From Candidatus Vallotia laricis (GTDB taxonomy: Bacteria > Pseudomonadota > Gammaproteobacteria > Burkholderiales > Burkholderiaceae): DNA of 64,000 nucleotides. Every line of letters starts with the position of its first letter. Position 1 is the first letter of the stretch. The position numbers and the translations under genes were made by a program. The stretch is from assembly GCF_020541325.1 (NCBI RefSeq), contig NZ_CP047399.1:620001-684000 (forward strand), in the 5' to 3' direction. Shown here piece after piece: positions 33,105-42,982 of this stretch. The notes under the pieces were generated by a model. It saw only the letters and a program-made list of their open reading frames with translations, had not been told where the DNA came from and searched no databases.

Positions 33105-33611
33105 TCAAGCTTTCAGCGAATAAGCTAACTCTCCTCCGCCAGCAAACCATACTGCTACGATTGCCGCTAATGTAATCACAAGTCCGACGATCCACATCCA
33201 CGGCCGAAGTCTGGGGGTGCCTCTAAAATTCATAACGATACGTTCTCGTGGTAATCCAATGCCACTGTTTGTGGGTAGTGAGATATCGGGCTTAATTGGT
33301 ACACCAGCATCTCGGAGAGTATCGATTAATGGCATGGGATTAATCCCGATCATTTTCGCATAGCTGCGCACTACGCCAATTGCAAACATCGTATCCGGCA
33401 GGTGGCTGTAATCTCCTAATTCTAGCTCGCGCAACTTGTTCGGCGAGACTTTTAAGCGCGCGGATACATCTTCAATTGACCAGCTTTTAGCCTTGCGTAG
33501 CTTTTCAAGCTGCGCACCAACCCGCCGAGCGGATTCTATCGCAACGCTCGGATCTAAATTTTTATCTGTGACACTCGAGTTATGGAGCATCGGATGCTGC
33601 TGATTATCCAT
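33105..33611 (-). CDS. rodZ: Shortened RodZ: helix-turn-helix plus one membrane segment
   Basis: RodZ anchors MreB and helps set rod shape. 168 residues against about 330 in Burkholderia. The cytoplasmic HTH_25 domain is intact: VGAQLEKLRKAKSWSIEDVS and LKVSPNKLRELELGDYSHLP (residues 32-72), VVRSYAKMIGINPMPLID. A basic juxtamembrane region and the transmembrane segment PWMWIVGLVITLAAIVAVWF (about 137-156) follow. The frame then stops shortly after the membrane, so the periplasmic domain is lost. In E. coli the HTH and membrane parts suffice for MreB binding, so this may still work. It sits between ispG and rlmN as usual. Confidence 0.8.
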   Translation of the reverse strand: MDNQQHPMLHNSSVTDKNLDPSVAIESARRVGAQLEKLRKAKSWSIEDVSARLKVSPNKLRELELGDYSHLPDTMFAIGVVRSYAKMIGINPMPLIDTLRDAGVPIKPDISLPTNSGIGLPRERIVMNFRGTPRLRPWMWIVGLVITLAAIVAVWFAGGGELAYSLKA

Positions 33612-33875
33612 CCTTAATTCCTTATAGAATTCTTTGCGCTGCTCTCTGCCTTGCCATACCGATGACCTGATTGAATCAAATGTTTAAAAAATTGGATCAG
33701 AAAGGGCTATTTATCAGAAAGATAATAACCTACGAATTATAATTCGTGATGGGAGCGAATGACATAAAATCAGTAGAACGCAATATATCCTACCTAGATA
33801 GCATTCCCTTGGATATCGTTACTATCCCAGATTTTCCAAAGCAGGATCTTATTTACGTTTTGTTCCCCTCCGTTA

Positions 33876-35015
33876 TCATATATTATTAGAGCACTTACTA
33901 GTCAGTATGAGACCAGCATTGGTGCCTTGTTGCACGCGCTCTGCCGCCCTGGTGCGATCACGAACCTCGCCCACTAACTGGCCGCAAGCTGCATCGATAT
34001 CAGAGCCACGTGTTCTACGCACGGTCGTTGTAACACCACCATCCATCAGAATATGCGTGAACCGCTTAATCCTCTCCGCAGAAGAACACAATAGTCTGGA
34101 TCCGGGAAATGGATTGAAGGGTATCAAGTTAAATTTACACGATACATCGCTAGTTAATTCAAGTAGCTGTTGTGCGCACTTATCGCTGTCATTAATACCA
34201 TCCAGCATGCAATATTCGAACGTAATAAAATCTCGTGGCGAGACACGAAGATATCGGCTACATGACACCATTAATTCTTCAAGCGGGTGCTTTTGATTCA
34301 GCGGCACTAATTTATCGCGCAACGCGTTGTTGGGTGCGTGCAATGACACGGCTAGTGCTACAGGTAACTCATCTGCGAGCCGGTTAATCATTGGCACAAC
34401 CCCGGATGTAGAAAGTGTTACTCGGCGACGTGATAATCCGTATGCGTGGTCATCAAGCATCAATCGCATAGCAGATACTACTGCATCGAAATTTAGTAGT
34501 GGCTCACCCATGCCCATCATCACAACGTTCGTAATTACTCGCTCACCCGCAGAAAATCTGCCGTGAGTGGCACGTAGAGCAAACTCGGTCATCCATAACT
34601 GCCCAATAATCTCTCCAACGACGAGATTACGCGAGAAACCTTGTTTTCCAGTCGAACAAAAACAACAGTTTACAGCACAGCCAGCCTGTGATGATATGCA
34701 AAGCGTACGGCGTCTTTGCTCTGGAATATAAACAGTCTCTATAGCATTACCTTCGCCGACATCGAGTAGCCACTTTCTCGTGCCGTCTGCAGATGTGTAA
34801 TCTTTGAGAACCGCTGGATAGCGGATTGATGCGTAGGTTTTGAGCTTATCACGTAGCGATTTCGCAAGAATAGTCATTGCGTCAAAATTGCTCATACCCC
34901 GATGATGAATACAATGCTGCAACTGACGAGCACGAAATGGTTTTTCTCCAAAACTCGCGCAGTACTCGACCAGACCTGTAGGATCAAAATCAAGAAGATT
35001 TACTACGTTAGTCAT
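33876..35015 (-). CDS. rlmN: Dual-specificity rRNA/tRNA methyltransferase RlmN
   Basis: Radical SAM enzyme methylating C2 of A2503 in 23S rRNA and A37 of some tRNAs. 379 residues. Start [19 protein letters not shown], then [18 protein letters not shown]. Radical SAM cluster motif [17 protein letters not shown] (about residues 112-128), [10 protein letters not shown], and the Cys-bearing end [15 protein letters not shown] containing the second catalytic cysteine (C near 355). ndk lies 16 bases upstream, the typical ndk-rlmN-rodZ-ispG order. Confidence 0.96.
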   Translation of the reverse strand: MTNVVNLLDFDPTGLVEYCASFGEKPFRARQLQHCIHHRGMSNFDAMTILAKSLRDKLKTYASIRYPAVLKDYTSADGTRKWLLDVGEGNAIETVYIPEQRRRTLCISSQAGCAVNCCFCSTGKQGFSRNLVVGEIIGQLWMTEFALRATHGRFSAGERVITNVVMMGMGEPLLNFDAVVSAMRLMLDDHAYGLSRRRVTLSTSGVVPMINRLADELPVALAVSLHAPNNALRDKLVPLNQKHPLEELMVSCSRYLRVSPRDFITFEYCMLDGINDSDKCAQQLLELTSDVSCKFNLIPFNPFPGSRLLCSSAERIKRFTHILMDGGVTTTVRRTRGSDIDAACGQLVGEVRDRTRAAERVQQGTNAGLILTSKCSNNI

Positions 35016-35031
35016 TATTGCGCTTAGTTTT

Positions 35032-35481
35032 TTAAAAAGTGCCTGACGAAACGTTACGTTGAGAGTAGACGTTTATTTCCGGAAAGAAGAAGGCGATCTC
35101 AGTAGCCGCTGTTTCCTGCGAATCAGAGCCATGTATCGCATTAGCATCGATGCTAACCGCAAAATCCGCACGAATTGTACCTGTTTCAGCTTTCTTGGGA
35201 TCAGTCGCACCCATAAGCCTACGATTCTTCGCAATCGCATCGTCACCCTCAAGCACTTGAATCATAAGTGGGCCTAATATCATAAATTCAATTAGATCCT
35301 TAAAAAAAGGCTGATTTTTATGTATCACGTAAAACTTTTCCGCATCCGAGCGCGACAGATAGGCCATATTGGCCGCTATAATTTTTAGCCCGGCGTTCTC
35401 AAAACGACTATATATTTGACCAATCACATTTTTTGCGACAGCATCGGGTTTGATAATCGATAAAGTTCGCTCTATCGTCAT
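35032..35481 (-). CDS. ndk: Nucleoside diphosphate kinase
   Basis: Transfers the gamma-phosphate among NTP/NDP pools through a phospho-histidine. 149 residues against the usual 141; the surplus is the C-terminal tail after [11 protein letters not shown]. Seen: [38 protein letters not shown] and the active-site NAIHGSDS with the catalytic His near 118. It begins a likely ndk-rlmN-rodZ transcription unit and is divergent from the BI-1 gene. Confidence 0.96.
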   Translation of the reverse strand: MTIERTLSIIKPDAVAKNVIGQIYSRFENAGLKIIAANMAYLSRSDAEKFYVIHKNQPFFKDLIEFMILGPLMIQVLEGDDAIAKNRRLMGATDPKKAETGTIRADFAVSIDANAIHGSDSQETAATEIAFFFPEINVYSQRNVSSGTF

Positions 35482-35603
35482 GAAAAAGCTCCGAAAATGA
35501 GGGAATTATAGGGCCTACACAACTGCCATCCTAGCATGAAGCGGTGTATCATTACCGAAAGAGCCCACAATACCGCAAGACTATAACTTATATGACGCGC
35601 AGC

Positions 35604-35632
35604 TTGACATTAAATTGTCGTCATAAGATAAC
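35604..35632 (+). promoter_or_regulatory. Possible sigma-70 promoter of the BI-1 gene
   Basis: TTGACA and GATAAC are separated by exactly 17 bases, about 50 bases before the ATG at 35682. The -35 box is perfect; the -10 box matches consensus at four of six positions. Confidence 0.5.
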
Positions 35633-35681
35633 TAAGGCGATGCAAGCATCGTTAGTAAGGCAAATACTGTAAGGAGAAACT

Positions 35682-36386
35682 ATGGCTGACCCTCATATCT
35701 ATAGGTTTGGGCATACCGACACCATTGTGTCTACTAAAACTCAACATAAAGTACTACGTAATACATATTGGCTATTAGCACTGTCGATGATTCCAAGCGT
35801 GTTTGGTGCATGGATCGGAGTCATAACAGGCTTTTCTCTATTCACCGCTACTTCGCCAATAATAAGTGTGTTAGCTTTCCTTGTGATCGCGTTTGGCTTT
35901 ATATTTGCAATCGAGCAGACTAAGCACCGAGCAATAGGTGTATTCCTCTTGCTTGGCTTCACATTTTTCATGGGTCTCATGCTTTCGCATCTCCTAAGCC
36001 TTGTGCTTGGATTCACAAATGGCACATCATTGATCATGCTAGCTTTTGGTGGAACCGGTTTAATTTTTGCCACGATGGCAACTATTGCCACAGTAAGCAA
36101 GCGAGATTTTTTTGGCTTGGGTAAATGGTTATTTGTTGGCGTATTTGTGATGGCATTTGCCTCTATCGCAAATATCTTTTTACAACTCTCTGCTCTTATG
36201 CTAACGGTGTCGATTTTATCAATTATAATCTTCTCCGCCTACATGCTACTAGACGTGCAACGTGTAGTTAAGGGCGGAGAAACAAACTATATTAGCGCAG
36301 CGTTAATGATTTATTTAGATTTATATAATGTGTTCACGAATCTGCTAGTGTTCCTCGGCATTTTAGGTGGGAACCGCAATAACTAA
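35682..36386 (+). CDS. Bax inhibitor-1/YccA family membrane protein
   Basis: Integral inner-membrane protein of the BI-1/YccA group; E. coli YccA modulates FtsH, and other members are calcium-leak channels. 234 residues with seven or so hydrophobic helices starting at WLLALSMIPSVFGAWIGVIT. Family features: the ISVLAFLVIAFGFIFAIE segment, GFTNGTSLIMLAFGGTGLIFATM, and the C-terminal INAL.LYLDLYN-like AALMIYLDLYNVFTNLLVFL. RBS AAGGAG precedes the ATG by 7 bases. Given hflK/hflC in the window, a role in the FtsH network is plausible but inferred. A hairpin follows the stop. Confidence 0.92.
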   Translation: MADPHIYRFGHTDTIVSTKTQHKVLRNTYWLLALSMIPSVFGAWIGVITGFSLFTATSPIISVLAFLVIAFGFIFAIEQTKHRAIGVFLLLGFTFFMGLMLSHLLSLVLGFTNGTSLIMLAFGGTGLIFATMATIATVSKRDFFGLGKWLFVGVFVMAFASIANIFLQLSALMLTVSILSIIIFSAYMLLDVQRVVKGGETNYISAALMIYLDLYNVFTNLLVFLGILGGNRNN

Positions 36387-36393
36387 GTTAGAT

Positions 36394-36421
36394 AGACGGG
36401 CGTGCGTGAGCGCGCCCGTCT
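36394..36421 (+). terminator. Hairpin after the BI-1 gene
   Basis: AGACGGGCG and CGCCCGTCT form a 9-bp GC-rich stem just after the stop codon. There is no T-run, so termination would be weak or Rho-assisted. Confidence 0.6.
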
Positions 36422-37330
36422 AATGAGCGATAGCTCTGATATGGTCTGCAAAATTTTTCTTGTTAGTTACATATTGAAGTGTACAATCCATAAAATCAGC
36501 AGTGTCCAAGTCACGTATAATTCGCACTTATTACTACGTTAATTCTTCGCTACACTTAATAGTGATTACCATCTTCCCGCATAAGCTATCCGAGTGACAA
36601 TGCTGAAATATTTAATCCAAAACAGTTTTAACTAGCCGTTTAGATTAATACAGTAAAAAGATAAAAATGGTCGCGTGTCAGCACCCCATCTTACTTAGCT
36701 AATTGTGATACGTAGTACTAGTTGTAATAATTGAATTATAAGCCGCTTAACGCAATCTGCGGAAATTAGAAATAGTTTATTTTGGTGTGGTTTAGGTAAA
36801 ATTAGATTTAGTTTATTACAATGTACTGATGCGTATGTACTTATACATACATAATATAATATAGATTATTATCCAGAATATGTCTTTATGGGTAAAGTAT
36901 ATAACATTTTAGTTAAAAGATTAATTTTTGCTTTATTTATTCTAGATTTTTTATTGTGGCGAAAGCTAGTTTCCTAGATTAATAGCCCCCCCCCCACTTA
37001 TTTATAAATCTTAAAATACAGTATTGATTTGTTCAAATTTACACGTCTTTTTTCAGAAAATGTCTGGTTTTTAAAAAACTTTTTTAACTAGTTAAGCAGT
37101 TAGTAAGTTTTTTACTTAATAATTGTAAGATTTTTATATCTGTGCAGCTTGTCTCCGACATAAACAATGCGTCTATTCTCGGGGGGGGATCTTAGCATTT
37201 CACTTTGTGAAGTGCTAAGAGTTATATTCTTATTCTTTGATTTATCGAGATGACTTAGAACTCGCCTGCGGATAGGCGTATAAAGTGAATATTTCCATAT
37301 GCTATTTTGATAGTACTGGAATGGATCTGA
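36422..37330. other. Non-coding gap with a 10-C run, an 8-G run and a long hairpin
   Basis: About 0.9 kb. Contains a 10-base C-run at 36986-36995 and an 8-base G-run at 37181-37188. Next to the latter is the 13-bp near-perfect inverted repeat CTTAGCATTTCAC/GTGAAGTGCTAAG at 37191-37219. Burkholderia carries rpoS downstream of nlpD here; I can read no rpoS remains. Confidence 0.5.
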
Positions 37331-37729
37331 TTACTGACGCGAATCGTATAAATACGCTGCTGAATTAGTTTTAGATACAATTCTAGACGAATGGGAGATA
37401 TTCGTTTTTGGTGGAACAACTAGTAATAACTGATCAATTTTGATGAGCGTATTTGTTAGGTTATTCCACAAAGCGATGTCGCGGTAATTCTGATTATTCT
37501 CTAGTGCGATCCGATATAAGGTGTCACCTAACTTCACACGATAGTATCCTAATGGCGCTGGAGAATCTGATAGCTCAATTGATACTGTAACGCCGCTACC
37601 GGAAAGAAGCGTGGTACTATGATCAATGATGGGGGTAGGCTGCTCTGGCCGCATCGAACATGCCGTTAGCATTACTAGAAGTGCTACGATAAAAATCGTT
37701 TGCTCAACCTTCACCAGATTTGCGTTCAC
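37331..37729 (-). pseudogene. nlpD: Truncated NlpD: lipoprotein with LysM, M23 domain missing
   Basis: NlpD is an outer-membrane lipoprotein that activates amidases for cell separation. Only 132 of about 250-300 residues remain. Seen: hydrophobic signal ending in lipobox MLTAC (Cys at 24), then a LysM peptidoglycan-binding domain YYRVKLGDTLYRIALENNQN and IALWNNLTN (about residues 62-100). The chain ends at SAAYLYDSRQ and the catalytically degenerate M23/LytM domain that contacts amidase is absent. Upstream lies a ruined surE, matching the surE-pcm-nlpD-rpoS block. It could still be made as a LysM lipoprotein, but loss of its known function is likely. Confidence 0.75.
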
Positions 37730-38438
37730 ACTTTACTCCGCAATATGCTCTTCAAGACTACATTATAAATTGTGACGTTTTCCACTCTAGGCTAGCTTAA
37801 TAATAAGAGCACATATTTCTTGCAACTGTAAAGACCATTAGGTGATATAGGATGCTAAGCTTTCTAGATATCCCCCCTAATATGTTTGGGGGGGGCGTAG
37901 CTATAAAAGACACTTATAGTGTCCATTAATAACAGTATCAAATAGTCTAATCTCTTGAGAAATTATAGTCTCTCCTACTATTATGGTAGGAACGAATTTT
38001 TATAAGCCTATCGGATGCGTATTCGTTTTTGACGGGCTTATATAATGACTTTTCCGAGCAAATATATGCGGATCTGAAAAATAGCTTTGCACTACCACCA
38101 ATTTTCGCATAAACACGATGGTTAGAGGAAGCCTTTTCTAGGGCTTGATAAGAGGCCTAGTCTTTTAATAAACTCGTGTAGCCTGCATCTACTGACTAAT
38201 AATTGTATAGTTTACAACTGTTTCGGCGCTATTTCTTCTTGAAAAAGTTTCATATTTTATAAATAAAGCCCATACGTAGATTCTACTAATTTCAACTAAT
38301 ACAGTTGTATATCAAATACTCTCCTTGAATTAAAATCTTCGTGCATTCGCATGTTTATCAGCTTTAGGGCAGTCTCGATGCTAACAGTACGGATCTAGTT
38401 ACACTAATCTAGTACGTTTATAGATTAAATTGAGCACT
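37730..38438. other. Gap at the place of pcm, with an 8-G run and C6/G8 inverted repeat
   Basis: Lies between ruined surE and truncated nlpD, where pcm (protein-isoaspartate methyltransferase) belongs. A minus-strand stretch near 37930-38020 gives AYKNSFLP and, in another frame, TIIVGETIISQE, loosely like Pcm AYEDSALPIGHQQTISKP. CCCCCC (37872-37877) and eight Gs (37888-37895) flank a 10-base spacer. Confidence 0.4.
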
Positions 38439-39070
38439 CTATATCCATTCCCGTAGCGAAGAAATCAATTGCATATCAGTCAAATCTAGTTGTAGCAGTG
38501 TAAGTAAGATACGCCAGCTGTCGCACTGCATGAAAGTCTGCGCCTTCGCTTGCAAATATATAGCCCTAGCCCATCACTTGAGCGGATCGCTTGCTCGGAT
38601 TGTGATGGCTATACTGACCGATCTGAGTAACACGACAGTTCTTATTTCAGAATAAGTCGGATCTAGGATATATATTTATATTTAGTAGCGTATAGGTAGA
38701 CAGTAGTGCTTGTAACTAATATTCTTAATTCTAAGTGTGCCCAATCTTTGTTCACTAGCGAAACCGATTAATGGAATACCGAACTAAAGTCTTTAGACAT
38801 CTTCCGCAGCAGTGCTAAAATACAGCGTATTTTCACCTGTGTTCTGTCTATTTTTAGTATCAAATACTACCTGAGTCTGGCTTATTACCCAGTAGCCAGG
38901 TTAGTATCACGTGTACACAATTAGTAAGCGTGCAATGCATATTGCGAACATTATTTTCGGCAGCAAAGACTAAGATAAGTATAAGTCTCCATAACGTTAA
39001 CGAGTTTGATGCGCCATTATAATAATACTCCGAACAACCATCATTACTTAGCCTAAGTGTGTAGGTGCAT
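38439..39070 (-). pseudogene. surE: Decayed surE (5'/3'-nucleotidase, survival protein E)
   Basis: A ruin with readable islands in correct order. TLRLSNDG (family: RILLSNDDG) joins by a deletion to NGASNSLTL (family: CSGASNSLTL). Then come CVHVILTWLL (family: SVHVALTGLL), GENTLYFSTAAED (family: GEDTLYSGTVAAA), VTQIGQY (family: VTRLGKR) and ASEGADFHAV (family: SEGTDFHAV). It finishes in a shifted frame with LQLDLTD and LREWI before the stop at 38439. Several frameshifts, at least one stop and a deletion of the metal-site region exclude function. Known: SurE dephosphorylates nucleotides and is a stationary-phase factor next to pcm, nlpD and rpoS. Confidence 0.9.
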
Positions 39071-39484
39071 GGTAAGCGTGGTAAGAGCGAGTGCTAGATA
39101 ACTGTTATCATTACTAAACAAAATCTTCATGAAGTAATTATCACTAAAGCCGTCTTACGATAGAAAGTGCAGCTTTAAACTAACAAAGCACGCACTAAAA
39201 AATCCTGCAAAAATTATCTCGGCAACAAATAGCATATAAAGACACGGGGAATTTAGAGTAGCTACGGTTAGATATGTTACAGAATTGGGGGGGGCATGAG
39301 CATATGATGCCTTCGGTGTTAGAGGTGTTATCGGAGCGAGCAGCCTCGGATAGAACCGAGAGCCTGCTATCTAGCGGCGTAGCTACAGAACGCATAACGT
39401 CAAGGACATTTATTTGTGTACGCTAGAGATAACGAAGTAGTGTATCTCTCGCAAACTATTAATCTTACTTCGCGCTGTAAAATT
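39071..39484. other. Non-coding gap with an 8-G run
   Basis: About 0.4 kb between recR and the surE ruin, with eight Gs at 39287-39294. No gene recognised. Confidence 0.6.
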
Positions 39485-40087
39485 TTAGACTGAGCGACGG
39501 TCTAGTATCGCACGGGCGATCGTGCCAGCATCGACATATTCAAGTTCACTACCGACAGGTACACCCCGAGCGAGACGCGTGACAGTTAAGCCCCGAGATT
39601 TAAGCATTTGGCCTAAATAATGCGCAGTTGCCTCGCCTTCGTTTGTAAAGTTAGTGGCTAACATAACTTCAGTGACCACACTATCAGTAGCTCGGCGCAT
39701 TAATCTGTTGAAATAAATCTCACATGGCCCGATACCGTTAAGCGGGCTTAGGCGCCCCATTAGTACAAAATATAGCCCGCAATAAGTAAGTGTTTGCTCA
39801 AGCATAATTTGGTCCGTAGGCATCTCGACCACACATAGCAGTGTTGAATCACGCCGCTCATCTCTGCATAGCTCACATACTTCATGCTCAGTAAACGTAT
39901 TACATCGTTCACAGTGCTTAAGTACTTGTGTCGCGTGCAGCAGAGACCGGCCAAGTCGTTGCGCTCCCTCTTGATCATTTTGCATCAAGTGATAAGCGAT
40001 GCGCTGCGCGGACTTTGGCCCAATACCAGGCAGTCTGCGAAGCGCATCAATCATTGTTGCTAGCACGGAAGGTTGCCTCCTCTTCAT
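39485..40087 (-). CDS. recR: Recombination mediator RecR
   Basis: With RecF/RecO loads RecA on gapped DNA. 200 residues when started at the ATG at 40087 ([20 protein letters not shown]), the family N-terminus; the frame continues 39 codons upstream but those overlap ybaB and are not conserved. Seen: helix-hairpin-helix [16 protein letters not shown], zinc motif C-x2-C...C-x2-C ([16 protein letters not shown], about 56-71), Toprim domain [26 protein letters not shown], and the C-terminal [17 protein letters not shown]. Directly downstream of ybaB as in dnaX-ybaB-recR. Confidence 0.96.
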   Translation of the reverse strand: MKRRQPSVLATMIDALRRLPGIGPKSAQRIAYHLMQNDQEGAQRLGRSLLHATQVLKHCERCNTFTEHEVCELCRDERRDSTLLCVVEMPTDQIMLEQTLTYCGLYFVLMGRLSPLNGIGPCEIYFNRLMRRATDSVVTEVMLATNFTNEGEATAHYLGQMLKSRGLTVTRLARGVPVGSELEYVDAGTIARAILDRRSV

Positions 40088-40160
40088 ATATGGTTTGTGC
40101 CAATACGGACTAGCAGTTGAAACGCGACACATGCGTTCATAGAAGGGGGCCTGTGTAAAA

Positions 40161-40487
40161 TTATAATGGCAGTTTAAAGCCTGGTGGCAGAGAAAACTCT
40201 GCACTCATGCCAGACATTTTTTCCTGTGCTATTGCCTCTGCCTTACGCACTCCATCATTAAATGCAGCAGCAACTAGATCTTCAAGCATCTCTTTATCAT
40301 CGGTTAATAAACTCGGATCGATTGAGACACGACGCACTTCGTTTTTGCAGGCCATCGTTACTTTTACCAGACCAGCACCAGACTGGCCCTCAATTTCAAT
40401 ATGCGTGAGTTGCTCCTGCATCTTCTTCATGTTCTCTTGCATTTGCTGCGCTTGCTTCATCCAACTAGCCAGTTGACTCTTCATCAT
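40161..40487 (-). CDS. ybaB: Nucleoid-associated protein YbaB/EbfC
   Basis: Small DNA-binding dimer that sits between dnaX and recR in most bacteria. 108 residues, as in Burkholderia. Met/Gln-rich N-terminal helix ([20 protein letters not shown]), then [24 protein letters not shown]-type strands (about 36-59), [20 protein letters not shown], and C-terminal LPPGFKLPL. Intact, 59 bases after the dnaX stop. Confidence 0.95.
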   Translation of the reverse strand: MMKSQLASWMKQAQQMQENMKKMQEQLTHIEIEGQSGAGLVKVTMACKNEVRRVSIDPSLLTDDKEMLEDLVAAAFNDGVRKAEAIAQEKMSGMSAEFSLPPGFKLPL

Positions 40488-40546
40488 AATAGAACTCCTT
40501 CAAATAAATAAGAATACTGCATTATCCTATAACATGTAGTTAATGA

Positions 40547-42769
40547 TTAATAATGAACGGCCAGTGGGCGAATCGAATCTAGCACGATTGTTGCCCCAAA
40601 CTCGCGGATTAACCCCCGCACAAACGGGTCCGAGTTAATCTCCTGCTCGGCTTTCTGCTGTTGCTGTGCCCGGCGCGCGAATTCTACAGCTGCAGCTGTT
40701 TGGTATGCAGGGCCGACAGATACGGTTACATGAATCAGCCTACCCAGAACCTGTTCAATTGCAGTTTTCAACCTATTAACGTGTGCTACATTGGTATATT
40801 GTGGAACCGATACTCTTAATACAAGTTCGTCACAGTTACACGCTATAAGCTCACTATGAAGTGCAAGCTGGTATGCAATGCCGCGGAGCGGGAGTAATGT
40901 CACTAACGTTGGCCAATCGCCGTCATAACCAAGAGAATTAAGAGATATATCCGGCACTGGAGACGGTACCGTAGTCCGCACGTCGTGTGTAACGTTATCT
41001 ACCATTGAGGTGAAATGAGGTGTATTAACATCGAAGGTACGGTTAGAAGCAGAGAGTGGTACGGACTGGTTGTTTGGCAACGTATCATTTCGGGATACGA
41101 ATGATTCCGATTTAAAAGAAGTTCTTTGTATGCCTGGTTTTATGCTCACCTCAAATGGAGAGTTCTTTAATGCGACCGCCGGTGTACGAGTGCACCTACT
41201 GGAAATACTATCTACTTGGCTCCGCAGACTAAGTATCTTGCTCTTAGCAAGAGTATTAACGCACAATATGTCTAGATATGAGACAGCTGCTTTGGATAAG
41301 GATGGGGCAATAATATCCCCCTTTAATTCAAGTTGAATCGAAGAGGATTCCGTTACATCCGATAGTGCATTCGCTATCTTCACTTCGTGAATCTCATCTA
41401 GCCGTGACCGAGCTGTATCTATACCACCTAAATCAGCACTAATGTTGATCTGCCCTATTGCATTCATGCACATTACTTGCATGCTGCGTTCTTCTGCTTG
41501 TATTACCTCGTCCGTATTAGCCCTATCTTGTACAAATTTAGGTAAGCGGGGAAAATATATGGACGCTTTCCCTGTCTCGGGGACGCATATTCTACTAGAT
41601 ATTAAGCCTTCGGCATCTGGATAGCCCACTAGAGGTGTGCTAGAAGTAGGCTGCGTATCCCCTGATACAGACCCGCATGCCGTATGCATAGTATCGAACA
41701 CAAGCATACGCAATAGCGCCATTGTGAAACCAGCATACCCATCCGGGGCCAGACCTAGCTCAGCACGACCAATTGTTGCGATCTGATAATACAACTGCAC
41801 ATCTTCCGGTGCTATCTGCGCCGCAAAATGCCGAATATTCTCTGCCTCAGGCCATTCGTCTAGTATCGAATCTGGAACTATCTGCGCCCACGCAATACGA
41901 TGCAGCAATCCAGACAAATCTTGTAGCGCAGTCGAGAATGAGAGGCTGCGTGCCGCTATCTCATCAGATATTGAGAGAACTGTAGTACCATCGCGTATAA
42001 TAATCGCATCGAGCAGCTGTGTTAGATAACTCTGGTCTAGTGCACCAAGCATGCTGCGTACAGCTTGTTCAGTAATCATGCCAGCTGAATACCCAATCGC
42101 TTGATCAGTTAACGACAGTGCGTCGCGCATACTACCGTCAGCAGCGCGTGATAACAGACGCAATGCTTGCATCTCAAAACTAATACCTTCGTTAGCTAGT
42201 ATAAGTTCTAGGTGCGACACAATATAGCCTATTGGCATTTGTTTGAGGTTAAACTGCAAACAGCGTGATAATACTGTGACAGGAATTTTCTGGGGATCGG
42301 TTGTAGCAAGAATAAACTTCACATGCGATGGAGGCTCCTCGAGCATTTTGAGCATTGAGTTAAAAGCATGATGAGTTAGCATATGTACTTCATCAATCAT
42401 ATAAATCTTGAAGCGCGCATCGACTGGTGCGTATACAGCGTGCTCGAGTAGTGCCGCCATCTCGTCAACACCTCGGTTGCTGGCTGCGTCCATTTCAAGG
42501 TAATCAACAAAGTGACCTTCTTCAATTTTGCAGCATGCCGTACATACACCGCACGGAGTAGCAGTAATACCGGTTTCGCAATTGAGCGACTTTGCCAAGA
42601 TCCTCGACAATGTTGTTTTGCCGACGCCGCGCGTTCCAGTAAACAAATAGGCGTGATGCAACCGTTGCGCTTGCAAAATATGGGTGAGTGCACGCACTAC
42701 GTGTTCCTGGCCAACTAACGATGCGAAATCTCTGGGTCTCCACTTACGCGCAAGAACTTGATGAATCAT
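40547..42769 (-). CDS. dnaX: DNA polymerase III subunit gamma/tau
   Basis: Clamp-loader ATPase and organiser of the replicative polymerase. 740 residues. AAA+ module: QVLARKWRPRDFASLVGQEH, Walker A GTRGVGKTTLSRILAK (about 45-60), zinc-binding cysteines in NCETG...PCGVCTACCKIEEG, Walker B MIDEVHMLT, sensor 1 LATTDPQKIPVTVLSRCLQF. After residue 370 the linker is Ser/Ile rich and divergent, then a tau C-terminal domain with YDGDWPTLVTLLPLRGIAYQ and ALVDPFVR-like SDPFVRGLIREFGATIV. The linker retains open frame despite divergence. The 4.5S RNA gene lies about 210 bases upstream. Whether a gamma form is made by frameshift cannot be told. Confidence 0.95.
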   Translation of the reverse strand: MIHQVLARKWRPRDFASLVGQEHVVRALTHILQAQRLHHAYLFTGTRGVGKTTLSRILAKSLNCETGITATPCGVCTACCKIEEGHFVDYLEMDAASNRGVDEMAALLEHAVYAPVDARFKIYMIDEVHMLTHHAFNSMLKMLEEPPSHVKFILATTDPQKIPVTVLSRCLQFNLKQMPIGYIVSHLELILANEGISFEMQALRLLSRAADGSMRDALSLTDQAIGYSAGMITEQAVRSMLGALDQSYLTQLLDAIIIRDGTTVLSISDEIAARSLSFSTALQDLSGLLHRIAWAQIVPDSILDEWPEAENIRHFAAQIAPEDVQLYYQIATIGRAELGLAPDGYAGFTMALLRMLVFDTMHTACGSVSGDTQPTSSTPLVGYPDAEGLISSRICVPETGKASIYFPRLPKFVQDRANTDEVIQAEERSMQVMCMNAIGQINISADLGGIDTARSRLDEIHEVKIANALSDVTESSSIQLELKGDIIAPSLSKAAVSYLDILCVNTLAKSKILSLRSQVDSISSRCTRTPAVALKNSPFEVSIKPGIQRTSFKSESFVSRNDTLPNNQSVPLSASNRTFDVNTPHFTSMVDNVTHDVRTTVPSPVPDISLNSLGYDGDWPTLVTLLPLRGIAYQLALHSELIACNCDELVLRVSVPQYTNVAHVNRLKTAIEQVLGRLIHVTVSVGPAYQTAAAVEFARRAQQQQKAEQEINSDPFVRGLIREFGATIVLDSIRPLAVHY

Positions 42770-42919
42770 CGAAAATTATATCAGTAATAATCGGGGCGAT
42801 ACTCGCGAAGTTGGCCATCTAGGCTTGCGATGCGGGTATGCCAGTAAAGAACGGGGGAATATGAGGCATGAGGCAAAAACTGGTGCATAACGCATAGGCA
42901 TGTTATCACCAGGCTACCC

Positions 42920-42959
42920 TGGGTAAATTAGTCTAAACTTGGGTAAATTAGTCTAAAAT
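42920..42959. repeat. 20-bp tandem duplication
   Basis: TGGGTAAATTAGTCTAAA plus two bases occurs twice head to tail, in the gap between dnaX and the 4.5S RNA gene. Confidence 0.95.
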
Positions 42960-42982
42960 CAAGATAATTTCGAGAAGAAGGT

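Noticed and set aside
37860-37900. C6/G8 inverted repeat as a terminator
   Set aside because: No T-run on either side and no intact gene ending there; listed only with the homopolymer observation.
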